Assembly (NCBI GenBank): GCA_019359175.1
Contig: JAHHHU010000019.1
Span: 28,394 to 92,393, forward strand
Reading direction: 5' to 3'
Source: Phormidium tanganyikae FI6-MK23
GTDB taxonomy: Bacteria > Cyanobacteriota > Cyanobacteriia > Leptolyngbyales > Leptolyngbyaceae
DNA: 64,000 nucleotides
Shown here: one piece after another, positions 33,169 through 41,304 of the stretch
How the letters are laid out: each line of letters starts with the position of its first letter
How positions within the stretch are numbered: position 1 is the stretch's first letter
Notes under the pieces: generated by a model
Told to the model about the DNA's origin: nothing
What the model saw: only the letters and a program-made list of their open reading frames with translations
Databases searched by the model: none
Made by a program: the position numbers and the translations under genes

Positions 33169-33435
33169 TTATAAAAACATCCGAGAAGCGAACTTCTCAA
33201 AATTTGCTTGTGTCTGATGAAGGAGTTGTTCCCGGCTATCCGGTGTATTCGTCAAGCTCGGAACCAAATTACGCGCCTGTAGCGCCATGTGCAATTGGAG
33301 GTGAGCCACATACTCGCTGAATTCTTCTTGAGAATTCGATTCTAGGGACGAGGATTGTAGAAGCTGTGATGTGCGCGAATCCAAAGTGTTCTCTCCTGAG
33401 CGATCGACAAAATGCCTTTTGAGGCAGTCGAACAA
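33169..33435 (-). CDS. Small hypothetical protein
   Basis: An 88-residue polar, probably helical protein with no recognised family. The segment 'QEEFSEYVAHLQLHMALQARNLVPSL' is amphipathic and suggests a small coiled structure. It is supported as a gene by the strong terminator directly behind it and by its isolation between cheR and the radical SAM gene on the same strand. Whether it works with CheR/CheB is unknown. The N-terminal start at 33435 is uncertain. Confidence 0.5.
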   Translation of the reverse strand: MFDCLKRHFVDRSGENTLDSRTSQLLQSSSLESNSQEEFSEYVAHLQLHMALQARNLVPSLTNTPDSREQLLHQTQANFEKFASRMFL

Positions 33436-33509
33436 AGTCGAATCGTCCGACAGATTGATTATTCCAGCAAAGTTAGGGTTTGCGCCACACTTCTTTAAAG
33501 ATGTTTACG

Positions 33510-34838
33510 TTAGTCATTAAATTTTCTGATCAAACCTTCCACGCCTTCCACGATCGAGATCTTCGTATTTAATCGCTGCTCAAGTTCTTCGACTCGCATA
33601 TCGTCCAAAAACACCGTTTCGCCCTGTTTGAGCATCACAGACGGCAGCAAAATTCCATCGCCCAAATCCTGTCCCTGAAGCGCGTTGAGAATATCCTGAC
33701 CCGTGAGCAATCCTGTCACAGTGATGCTCTGTCCCCAGTAATCACTATTGAGCGCCGCCATTCGGATAGTTAGTCCTTCGACTTGATTAAAGCGATCGAG
33801 CAAGGGCGCAAAGGCTTTCTCGACCGCATTTCCCAGAATCCAAACATAGTCACGCTTCGGTGTAACTTGCTTCGGAAGCCGTTTTGCAGCGGTGTCGAAT
33901 TCTTTCAAAAACAACTGAATCGAGCCAACGCCATTTCCGATCTGCGGATAGTCTTCATATTCGGATTCTGGCGGTAAGTCAGCCCCCGCAATCAAAAACC
34001 ACTCGTCCGCTAACCAAACGATCGTCGTTCCACGTTCCTGCCGAAATCGAGCTTGGAGCGCTTGAACTTGAGCGATGACTTCTCGCGCTTTTTCGGGTGA
34101 AACCGGAATTAATTCATCTTCAGTCGGACGAAATCGCGTTAATCCAACCGGAACAACCGCGATCGATGCCACTGCTGGAGTGTCTTCTTTATGAAATTGG
34201 GCGAGATCCTCGATCGTGCGCGTTAGATGTTCTCCGTCGTTGATTCCAGGACACAGCACGACTTGAGCATGAATTTGTAGCTGTCGCTCTTGAAACCACT
34301 GCAACTGATCGAGAATTTGACCTGCGCGGGGATTTTTTAACAATCTCGATCGCACGTCTGCTTCAGTCGCATGAACCGAGACATAAAGCGGCGAAAGTCT
34401 CATTTGCTCGATCCGATTCCATTCGCGCTGCGTTAAATTGGTTAACGTCAAATAGCTTCCGTAAAGAAAGCTCAATCGGTAATCATCATCTTTGAAATAG
34501 AGACTGTCGCGCTTTCCAGGTGGCTGTTGATCAATAAAACAAAACGGACAGCGGTTACTGCACTGCATCAATCCATCAAACAGCGCACTATCAAACTCCA
34601 ACCCCAAATCCTCGTCGTAATCCTTCTCAATTTCGATGTGATGAGTTTTGCCTTTGGTGTCAATTACTTCGAGTTCTACGACTTCATCCGCACACAAAAA
34701 CTGATAGTCAATCAGATCGCGAGGCTTTTCGCCGTTGATCGACACAACGCGATCGCCCGCTTCAAACCCTATTTCTTCTGCGATCGATCCTGACTGCACA
34801 CTGGTCACTAATGCTGGACGAATAGAAATCTCGCTCAT
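33510..34838 (-). CDS. PDZ plus radical SAM protein of TIGR03279 type (DUF512)
   Basis: A 442-residue protein of a family conserved in cyanobacteria and Firmicutes. Residues ~5-75 are a PDZ-like domain ('VTSVQSGSIAEEIGFEAGDRVVSING'), then 'GLMQCSNRCPFCFIDQQPPG' near residue 92 supplies three cysteines, spaced CxxxCxxC, typical of a radical SAM cluster. The centre continues as DUF512 ('LVSVH'-like 'LYVSVHATEADVRSRLLKNPRAG'). The last part has 'VWILGNAVEKAFAPL' and 'VMLKQGETVFLDDM'. Substrate is unknown. It is monocistronic by appearance; uppP starts on the same strand upstream and ends 27 bp away. Confidence 0.9.
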   Translation of the reverse strand: MSEISIRPALVTSVQSGSIAEEIGFEAGDRVVSINGEKPRDLIDYQFLCADEVVELEVIDTKGKTHHIEIEKDYDEDLGLEFDSALFDGLMQCSNRCPFCFIDQQPPGKRDSLYFKDDDYRLSFLYGSYLTLTNLTQREWNRIEQMRLSPLYVSVHATEADVRSRLLKNPRAGQILDQLQWFQERQLQIHAQVVLCPGINDGEHLTRTIEDLAQFHKEDTPAVASIAVVPVGLTRFRPTEDELIPVSPEKAREVIAQVQALQARFRQERGTTIVWLADEWFLIAGADLPPESEYEDYPQIGNGVGSIQLFLKEFDTAAKRLPKQVTPKRDYVWILGNAVEKAFAPLLDRFNQVEGLTIRMAALNSDYWGQSITVTGLLTGQDILNALQGQDLGDGILLPSVMLKQGETVFLDDMRVEELEQRLNTKISIVEGVEGLIRKFND

Positions 34839-34865
34839 GACTCGAAACTAGAAAGCTTATCTAGT

Positions 34866-35720
34866 CTAAACTTCCTTCAAAACCTTTGTGGCGATCGCAA
34901 TCAACAACGTGACTCCCAACGCTAAGCGATACCAAACAAACACCCAAGTACTCTGACGCTGCAAGAACTTTAAGAGCCAAGCGATCGACAAATACGAAAA
35001 CACAAACGCTGATGCAATCCCCACAAGCAAAGGCAACCCCATATCCGCCTGTTGCAAGACATCTTTGGCTTGAACGAGAGTTGCGATCGTCAAAGCCGGA
35101 ATTCCGAGCAAAAACGAAAATCGAGCGGCAGTTTCTCGACGCAATCCTAAAAACAGCGCGGCGGTTAAAGTCGATCCCGATCGCGACGCTCCCGGCAGCA
35201 ATGCAATCATTTGCCCCAATCCCACCAAAATTCCGTCTTTGATTTCCAGTTCATCAAAGCCACGTTTGCGCGTTCCGACCTTTTCTGATACGGCGAGTAG
35301 AAGCGACATGATGATCGACATCACCGCAATAATGATCACGCTTTCCGGCAGCAGGTTCAATTTCTTCAGCACAAATCCCATACCCAATACGGGAATCGTT
35401 CCGATCGCGATTCCGACCAAAATCTTCAATTCTTCGCGATGCCATTCCTTCCGCGCGAATGCCGCCAAAGCTCCAGACAAAATCGCCCGAATATCCTTCC
35501 AAAAGTAAATCACAACCGCAATCACACTCCCAAACTGAATCGCATCGATCGCGGCTTTATTCCATTGGTTCTGCCAGCCAAGAATATCGGTAAAAATGAT
35601 CAAATGGGCAGTACTACTAATCGGCAAAAATTCTGTAATTCCTTGAACCAGACCTAGCACAATGCCCTGAAACACAGCGAAAAGACCGTTGACCTGATCC
35701 GCAACGAGAAGAAATGGCAT
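34866..35720 (-). CDS. uppP: Undecaprenyl-diphosphatase UppP (BacA)
   Basis: An integral membrane phosphatase that recycles undecaprenyl pyrophosphate for peptidoglycan and polysaccharide synthesis. Conserved motifs: 'GLVQGITEFLPISSTAHLII' near residue 25 and 'LLPGASRSGSTLTAALFLGL' near 170, both containing catalytic residues, with eight or so helices. The start is taken at 'MMPFLLVADQ' (35720); an ATG five codons upstream (35735) is possible. Length (285 aa) is standard. It is divergent from DUF3120, with a TTAAG-rich direct repeat tract between them. Confidence 0.93.
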   Translation of the reverse strand: MPFLLVADQVNGLFAVFQGIVLGLVQGITEFLPISSTAHLIIFTDILGWQNQWNKAAIDAIQFGSVIAVVIYFWKDIRAILSGALAAFARKEWHREELKILVGIAIGTIPVLGMGFVLKKLNLLPESVIIIAVMSIIMSLLLAVSEKVGTRKRGFDELEIKDGILVGLGQMIALLPGASRSGSTLTAALFLGLRRETAARFSFLLGIPALTIATLVQAKDVLQQADMGLPLLVGIASAFVFSYLSIAWLLKFLQRQSTWVFVWYRLALGVTLLIAIATKVLKEV

Positions 35721-35930
35721 CATGCGCTTCCTCAAACCTCAATCAATTCAATGTGGAGCAAAACTCTCGCTGTGAGTTTACAGCCTTTCTAAGAGTTTCT
35801 GGTTCTCCATTCCGAAATTCTTCAGCGTTCTCAGGAAAATCCGGTAGGATTAGAGAATGCCCCCTGGGGGTATTTATCGAAAGAAATGATTCGGAAATCT
35901 CGACCGATTCCCTGAAAATTTCTTATGGTA

Positions 35931-35967
35931 ATGTTAAGTTAAGTTAATAAAATTAAGCAAAATTAAG
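35931..35967. promoter_or_regulatory. TTAAG direct-repeat tract between uppP and DUF3120
   Basis: TTAAG occurs at 35934, 35939, 35953 and 35963, the last two in AAATTAAG repeats ten bases apart. Helical-phase direct repeats of TTAA-containing octamers resemble the cyanobacterial Pho box consensus, read on the minus strand as CTTAATTT repeats. The match is imperfect and the assignment tentative. Confidence 0.35.
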
Positions 35968-35973
35968 AATCCC

Positions 35974-36702
35974 TTGATTTCCTATCCGCCCAGTTCCAAC
36001 ACAACTTATTCCCCAGAGGCTGAAGTGATTGCAGTTTCTGAACCTTCCTTTGTTGAGCGCTCCGCTCCCCCACGTGCGCTTCTCATTTTCGGTGCATCCG
36101 TTTTTCTCGTTTCGGTTCCCGTCTTTTTTGAAGCACCTTTAGTCCGCTCGTTGCCGCTTCTCTCGTTGCTGCTCACTTCAGTGTGGATCTGGGCATCGAT
36201 CTCGCTTTCCGCAAAACCCCAAACCAAACACTGGGGCGAACTGCTTACAGGCTTTACCTGGACATGGCTAGCCGGATCACTCTATTGGGGCTGGATGCGA
36301 TGGGAACCGACTTTGCATTTACCGATCGAAGCAATCGGACTCCCGATCGCGCTTTGGGGCTTGAGAAAAAACTGGTGCAAACTGGGAAACTTCTTTTACT
36401 TAGGTTCGCTGTTTGGAACTGCGGTAACAGATTTTTACTTTTACCTGACGGATCTGATTCCTTACTGGCGAAAATTGATGCAGGTTGAACCCGATGCGGT
36501 GCAGCCGATTTTCCAGCAAGCTCTTATGCAGATGTACACCCCTGCTGGAATCTTCTGGGTAATTTCACTAGCAGCCTTACTGTTGAGCGTCGGTATTCTT
36601 TCGCTGAGAGCGAGAACCCCGCATTGGGTAGCGTTTGGCGGTGCAGTGCTGAGTACAATTCTGGTGGATAGTTTGTTCTGGGTCGCAGCGACGCTGGCAT
36701 AA
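35974..36702 (+). CDS. DUF3120 family membrane protein
   Basis: A 242-residue membrane protein of a family confined to cyanobacteria and photosynthetic eukaryotes. After a polar N-terminus, helices are seen in 'LLIFGASVFLVSVPVFFEAPLV', 'LLSLLLTSVWIWASISL', 'GELLTGFTWTWLAGSLYWGWMRW', and two more at the C-terminus. Conserved segments 'FFEAPLVR' and 'GSLFGTAVTDFYFYL' identify it. Function is unknown; a link to the photosynthetic membrane is inferred from distribution. The TTG at 35974 gives the longest form, while an in-frame GTG at 36025 is an alternative. Confidence 0.83.
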   Translation: MISYPPSSNTTYSPEAEVIAVSEPSFVERSAPPRALLIFGASVFLVSVPVFFEAPLVRSLPLLSLLLTSVWIWASISLSAKPQTKHWGELLTGFTWTWLAGSLYWGWMRWEPTLHLPIEAIGLPIALWGLRKNWCKLGNFFYLGSLFGTAVTDFYFYLTDLIPYWRKLMQVEPDAVQPIFQQALMQMYTPAGIFWVISLAALLLSVGILSLRARTPHWVAFGGAVLSTILVDSLFWVAATLA

Positions 36703-36843
36703 TTGCGGAGGAGGCACGATCGACCCTGATTTTTGCCTCCCAAATCCTGCGGAGATCACAGTAAAAAATAATTTACCTATCCCTCATATTCCAAGCGCTA
36801 CTACTGAAACATTTAGTTCTCAAGCGTTGCATCATAAGAAAGA

Positions 36844-37863
36844 ATGCGTTCTTTCCTTGTTGAACCTGTGGTCACTCTCCAACCAATCCCCCATCTCGTG
36901 CTGCACAGCAGCGATATTAGTAACCGCCGCTTACCGCTGGTGGGAAACAATTGCTGGACGATCGGACGGAGCGAAGACAATACCTTCATGATTCGCGATC
37001 GCTGGATTTCTCGCAATCACGCCATGCTGCAATGGATGGAAACCGGAGAGTTTTACCTAATCGACCTCGGTAGCCGGAATGGAACGTTTGTAAACGGACG
37101 ACGAGTCAGTATTCCCGTCACCCTGCAAAACGGCGATCGCTTAACGTTCGGTCAAACAGAACTCGATTTTTTCTGTCCGCTCAGTCGTCCCGCTTCGAGT
37201 TCTGACGACCTCGATTCCAAAGAATTCACCGCAACGGCAACGCTTCATGTCCGCCGTCTGATTTCGGTTCTCGTCGTCGATATTCGCGACTTTACAATTT
37301 TGACGCGCCAACTTGACGAGAAGATTCTGTCTGAAGTGATCGGAACTTGGTTTCGGCAAGCAGGCGATATTATTCGCGAATACGGAAGTTGGGTCGATAA
37401 GTACATTGGCGATGCGGTGATGGCGGTTTGGACGCATGGAGCCAACGGAGTCGATCGAGATGAGGCAATCCGAATTTGTCAAGCGATTAACGCGCTGCAC
37501 CAAATGACCAGTAATCTGTATCAGCAATATCCGCTGCCGTTTCCCATCCGCATCGGGGCGGGTGTGAATACGGGATTTGCAATGGTCGGCAATACGGGAA
37601 GCGGCGATCGACCGGATTACACGGCGCTAGGCGACACGGTGAACGCAGCATTCCGATTAGAATCTGCCACCAAGCAACTTGGGCTAGACATTGCACTGGG
37701 TGAAACGACGTATCAACATCTAGCGGATCAAGTCGGGAATGTGCAGTTTCTAGAGCGCTACATCGTTGATCTCAAGGGATATGACAGTCCGACTCCGACA
37801 CACGCTTGCTCATTTGCGGATCTCGATCGCTTTCTCAAAACAACTTTAGATACACTCCATTGA
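36844..37863 (+). CDS. FHA domain plus class III nucleotidyl cyclase
   Basis: A 339-residue signalling protein. Residues ~38-105 form an FHA domain ('WTIGRSEDNTFMIRDRWISRNHAML', 'FYLIDLGSRNGTFVNGRRV'), which binds phosphothreonine. Residues ~140-320 are the cyclase domain with metal-binding Asp in 'ISVLVVDIRDFTILTR' and 'VDKYIGDAVMAVW', and 'TALGDTVNAAFRLESATKQLG'. It should make cAMP (or cGMP) when its FHA partner is phosphorylated; nucleotide specificity is not read here. No membrane helix. It precedes psbU by 76 bp but appears to be its own unit. Confidence 0.92.
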   Translation: MRSFLVEPVVTLQPIPHLVLHSSDISNRRLPLVGNNCWTIGRSEDNTFMIRDRWISRNHAMLQWMETGEFYLIDLGSRNGTFVNGRRVSIPVTLQNGDRLTFGQTELDFFCPLSRPASSSDDLDSKEFTATATLHVRRLISVLVVDIRDFTILTRQLDEKILSEVIGTWFRQAGDIIREYGSWVDKYIGDAVMAVWTHGANGVDRDEAIRICQAINALHQMTSNLYQQYPLPFPIRIGAGVNTGFAMVGNTGSGDRPDYTALGDTVNAAFRLESATKQLGLDIALGETTYQHLADQVGNVQFLERYIVDLKGYDSPTPTHACSFADLDRFLKTTLDTLH

Positions 37864-37939
37864 TTTCGATCCGCAAGATGATAGGCTCTAATAAAAGCTG
37901 TGTATTGCGTTTGCTCGATCCAGTTGGGAGGGATTAACA

Positions 37940-38347
37940 ATGAAACGTTTGATTCGCTTTTTAGCGGCTTTGAGTTTGATGGTGGGCTGTCTGGGTTGGT
38001 TGTCCCAAACCGCAGTTGCAGCAAATTTCAATGGAGTGACACTGGTTGCGGCGGATTATCGCAACGTGGTGGAAGACAAGATGGCGACCGATTACGGTAA
38101 GAAGCTCGATGTGAATAACACGAACGTTCGATCGTTTCGCCAGTTGCCGGGAATGTATCCGACTTTGGCAGGGCTGATTGTTAAAAATGCGCCTTACAAG
38201 TCGGTGGAAGATGTGCTGGAAATTCCGGGCTTGAACGATAAGCAAAAGGAAGTTCTAGAAGCAAATATGGATAACTTCGTTGCAACTGAAGTCTCTAAGG
38301 AACTGGTTGAAGGCGGCGATCGCTATAACAACGGCATTTATCGCTAA
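37940..38347 (+). CDS. psbU: Photosystem II extrinsic protein PsbU
   Basis: A 135-residue lumenal protein that stabilises the oxygen-evolving complex of photosystem II. A Sec signal (residues 1-~28) ends 'SQTAVAAN', and the mature part has the helix-hairpin-helix-like core '[40 protein letters not shown]', with the end 'RYNNGIYR'. All match PsbU. GGGAGGG lies 9-15 bp before the ATG at 37940. A strong terminator follows. Together with ccmP this confirms a phototroph with beta-carboxysomes. Confidence 0.96.
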   Translation: MKRLIRFLAALSLMVGCLGWLSQTAVAANFNGVTLVAADYRNVVEDKMATDYGKKLDVNNTNVRSFRQLPGMYPTLAGLIVKNAPYKSVEDVLEIPGLNDKQKEVLEANMDNFVATEVSKELVEGGDRYNNGIYR

Positions 38348-38371
38348 TCTAGTTTCCATTTTGTAGGCTGA

Positions 38372-38411
38372 CGCTCTCCGCAGACTCAAAATCTGCGGAG
38401 AGCGATTTTTT
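38372..38411 (+). terminator. Intrinsic terminator after psbU
   Basis: CGCTCTCCGCAGA (38372-38384) and TCTGCGGAGAGCG (38392-38404) form a perfect 13-bp stem with a 7-nt loop, followed by ATTTTTTT. It insulates psbU from nadB, which starts 15 bp later. Confidence 0.93.
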
Positions 38412-38425
38412 TATTTAGGAAGTCT

Positions 38426-40096
38426 ATGTTGCAGTCTGGATATGATGTGCTGGTGGTCGGAGCGGGAGCAGCGGGTTTGTACACAGCGCTTTGTTTGCCC
38501 CAACACTATCACGTAGCATTGATTACCAAAGATAGCGTTGCGCGAACGCGAAGCGCGGTGCAGGCAACGGCAAGCGGTTGGGCGCAGGGTGGCATTGCTG
38601 CGGTGATCGATCCACAAGATTCAACCTCGCTACATATCGCGGATACGATTTCTGCTGGAGCGGGTTTGTGTGATGGCGATGCGGTCGAGTTTTTGGTTGA
38701 AAATGCTGCCGAATGTATTCATCATCTGGTGGATTTGGGAGTGGCATTCGATCGACATCAGAATCATCTGGCGCTGACGCTAGAAGCAGCTCATTCTCGT
38801 CGTCGTGTGCTTCATGCAGCGGATACGACCGGACGCGCGGTGGTGAGCGTTTTAGCCGAACGGGTCTTAGAACAAAAGAATATTCAGGTTTTAGATCAAA
38901 CCTTTGTGCTGGATCTATGGCTAGATTCTGAGAATCGGTGTCAAGGCGTATGTTTGGTTCACCAATCTGAAGTGCATTGGATTCGCGCTCAAGCGGTAAT
39001 TTTGGCGACTGGGGGCGGAGGACAGGTTTTTGCTCAAACCACAAATCCGGCGGTGAGTACAGGGGATGGAGTTGCGATTGCACATCGAGCCGGAGCCATT
39101 TTACGGGATCTCGAATTCGTTCAGTTTCATCCGACTGCATTAACGAAACCGGGTGCGCCGAGATTTTTGATCAGTGAAGCGGTTCGGGGTGAAGGGGCGC
39201 ATTTAATCGATCGACAAGGATACCGATTTGCGTTTGACCATCATCCTGCTGGCGAGTTGGCTCCTCGCGATGTGGTGAGTCGCGCCATCTTCAATCACAT
39301 TCAAAAAACCGAAGCTGACCCCACAACTGCAACCGTTTGGTTAGATTTGCGCCCGATTCCAGCGGAAATCATTCAACATCGTTTCCCGAATATTATCCAG
39401 GTTTGTCAGAAGTGGGGGATCGATGTGTTCAAAGAGCCGATTCCGGTTGCTCCTGCGGCGCATTATTGGATGGGTGGAATTGGTGCAGATTTGGAGAATC
39501 AAACCTCGATCGAACGTCTTTACGCAGTCGGTGAAACGGCAAGTACTGGAGTTCACGGAGCCAACCGACTCGCAAGCAATTCGCTTTTAGAATGTTTAGT
39601 GTTTGGGGCGCAGTTCCGATCGCTCAAGCTTGAACCTATTACCACCTCACCCGTAAAAGCTGCTGAAACCGTATCGGTTCCGTATGAATCGATCGAGCAA
39701 TTTCGTTCGGCTCTGCCTCGACTCGTTTGGCAAAGTGCGGGAATTTCGCGCGAACAGAAAACGTTGGAAAGTGCGATCGCTCAAATCGAATCCTGGCAGC
39801 AAGAATTTATTCAACTCCCGCTGAGTCAGTTTCTTCTAAACCTCAAACCAGAAGAAGCTTTCAAGCTGAATCTTTCGGATCATGAGATCCGATGTTGGGG
39901 CGAGTTGTACAACTTATTTGATGTCGCTGAGTTGATCTTGAGAAGCGCAGAATTGAGAACGGAAAGTCGCGGGGGACATTATCGATCGGACTTTCCCCAA
40001 ACTTCTGAAACTTGGCTCGTTCATACGATCGTCAACGGGAATCAATGGACAACTGCGCCCGTCAAAGATATTTCTGCACCACTTCCCAACCCGTGA
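38426..40096 (+). CDS. nadB: L-aspartate oxidase NadB
   Basis: A 556-residue FAD enzyme that oxidises L-aspartate to iminoaspartate, first step of NAD synthesis. 'DVLVVGAGAAGLYTALCL' at residues 8-25 binds FAD; 'RSAVQATASGWAQGGIAAVID' , 'EAAHSRRRVLHAADTTGRA', 'DLEFVQFHPTAL', 'SEAVRGEGAHLID', and 'GETASTGVHGANRLASNSLLECLVFG' are all hallmarks of the fumarate-reductase-like NadB family, with catalytic Arg/His retained. TTAGGA precedes the ATG at 38426. Its 3' end overlaps the DUF4079 gene on the other strand by 35 bp. Confidence 0.95.
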   Translation: MLQSGYDVLVVGAGAAGLYTALCLPQHYHVALITKDSVARTRSAVQATASGWAQGGIAAVIDPQDSTSLHIADTISAGAGLCDGDAVEFLVENAAECIHHLVDLGVAFDRHQNHLALTLEAAHSRRRVLHAADTTGRAVVSVLAERVLEQKNIQVLDQTFVLDLWLDSENRCQGVCLVHQSEVHWIRAQAVILATGGGGQVFAQTTNPAVSTGDGVAIAHRAGAILRDLEFVQFHPTALTKPGAPRFLISEAVRGEGAHLIDRQGYRFAFDHHPAGELAPRDVVSRAIFNHIQKTEADPTTATVWLDLRPIPAEIIQHRFPNIIQVCQKWGIDVFKEPIPVAPAAHYWMGGIGADLENQTSIERLYAVGETASTGVHGANRLASNSLLECLVFGAQFRSLKLEPITTSPVKAAETVSVPYESIEQFRSALPRLVWQSAGISREQKTLESAIAQIESWQQEFIQLPLSQFLLNLKPEEAFKLNLSDHEIRCWGELYNLFDVAELILRSAELRTESRGGHYRSDFPQTSETWLVHTIVNGNQWTTAPVKDISAPLPNP

Positions 40097-40481
40097 TCGA
40101 TACCCAAACTAAACCCAAACACAGTAGAAAATTCACGCCCACATGAACCGATCGCGCCCAAGGCTGACTCGGAATCTGTACCGCGCTCCAAGCTGAGAGA
40201 AATACGAGTTCCACAACCGCAAGCCCTGACCACAAATGATTAGAGTGTCCCAAGCCGCCGTAATGCCCGATCGTTCCAACAATTCCGATTCCCAATAGAA
40301 CCAAAACGAGAACCGCGATCGCAACTCCTGCACCGATATGCAGCGATCGCATTTTTTTCACACCGAACAGCAAGCCTGATCCCGTCACGATCTGAATCAA
40401 ATAAGCCGCGATCGTCAAGCCCATCGCCCAAGCCGCAATCTTCCACAACCAAATAAAAGAAGGTAAATCCAAAGCGTTCAC
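40062..40481 (-). CDS. DUF4079 family membrane protein
   Basis: A small membrane protein of about 139 residues with four hydrophobic segments ('IAAWAMGLTIAAYLIQIVTG', 'IGAGVAIAVLVLVLLGIGIVG', 'SGLAVVELVFLSAWSAVQ', 'VGVNFLLCLGLVWVSITGW'). Histidines in 'SLHIGAGV' and 'SVHVGVNF' lie at equivalent helix ends and could bind heme, as in cytochrome b561-like folds; this is inference. GTG at 40481 ('VNALDLPSFIW') is the likely start, since the region upstream in frame is terminator-derived and not protein-like. Confidence 0.75.
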   Translation of the reverse strand: MNALDLPSFIWLWKIAAWAMGLTIAAYLIQIVTGSGLLFGVKKMRSLHIGAGVAIAVLVLVLLGIGIVGTIGHYGGLGHSNHLWSGLAVVELVFLSAWSAVQIPSQPWARSVHVGVNFLLCLGLVWVSITGWEVVQKYL

Positions 40482-40505
40482 CGATACCTGTCTTCTCAAT
40501 TGTGC

Positions 40506-40536
40506 AAAAAAATAGCCGCGATCGTGATCACGGCTA
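40506..40536 (-). terminator. Intrinsic terminator after the DUF1830 gene
   Basis: On the minus strand TAGCCGTGAT-CACG-ATCGCGGCTA folds into a 10-bp stem with one wobble pair, followed by seven Ts (40506-40512 as A on the plus strand). It separates the DUF1830 gene from DUF4079. Confidence 0.82.
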
Positions 40537-40621
40537 CCGAATCTGAAACTAATTTTTAAACGAACCACCGAACTTTTAAGCAGCGGCTTTTCTTAAAGAA
40601 CTGTAAGAGAACTACAAAACT

Positions 40622-40939
40622 TTATGAATCGGTTGAAGCGATCGCCATTTTTAGTGCGTGGTGAAACGGTTCTTCGTCGCCCTCCTCGTTCACCATCAAA
40701 CTAGAGCAGGGAATCGTATCCGATAAGATCGCACTTGCCATCATTCCCGTATGAATCTCAAGTTGAGCATTAGAAGGCGCTTCAAACAGCAACCGCTGAC
40801 CCGGAAAAACCACACGCTCAAAATACCAACTTGGCACATTTGTAATTCGAGCAATTTGAATTTGACTGGTTGCGTTTACATAACAACAAAGAAGGGGATC
40901 AGATCCACCGGATGGAAGAGGATCAAGAATTTGAGGCAT
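40622..40939 (-). CDS. DUF1830 family protein
   Basis: A 105-residue soluble protein of the cyanobacteria-specific DUF1830 family: 'LLCCYVNATSQIQIARITNV', 'WYFERVVFPGQRLLFEAP' and 'AQLEIHTGMMASAILSDTIPC' are diagnostic. It has four or so cysteines including a CC pair. No function is known. It is followed by a good terminator and preceded by a 365-bp gap shared with the divergent radical SAM gene. Confidence 0.85.
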   Translation of the reverse strand: MPQILDPLPSGGSDPLLCCYVNATSQIQIARITNVPSWYFERVVFPGQRLLFEAPSNAQLEIHTGMMASAILSDTIPCSSLMVNEEGDEEPFHHALKMAIASTDS

Positions 40940-41304
40940 GACAGTTTAAGATCCTAGGCTAAATGGACGGCTGTATTTGAACACTAACATTGAGCGATCC
41001 CTGGCAACTGTAAAGGCGATTACCAACGATTTCTTTTCGCGACAATTTGTACCTTGAGATTGAGAGTGATCAAGCGATCGAGAAAAAGATCAAATCTACT
41101 TAACTTATGGATACCCAATACATTAAAAATACAGTCGCGAATCGAGCGTTTAGGAAGCAATGCGATCGCCAATTGACTGATTTCACTGCAAAACTCGCGT
41201 CAAGTCATGCAGAGAACCAAAGTCAGTGATATCGTAAAGTTATGTGAAAAAATTTCAGGAACGCTGTGGGTGACTACCCCCAGATCCGCTGCGAGTAAAA
41301 CGCT
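40940..41304. other. 365-bp intergenic region between divergent genes
   Basis: It separates the DUF1830 gene from the radical SAM operon. No RNA gene or protein-like frame is seen. It must hold the promoter of the downstream three-gene operon; a run of A-rich sequence and two GCGATCGC-type motifs are the only features. Confidence 0.5.
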
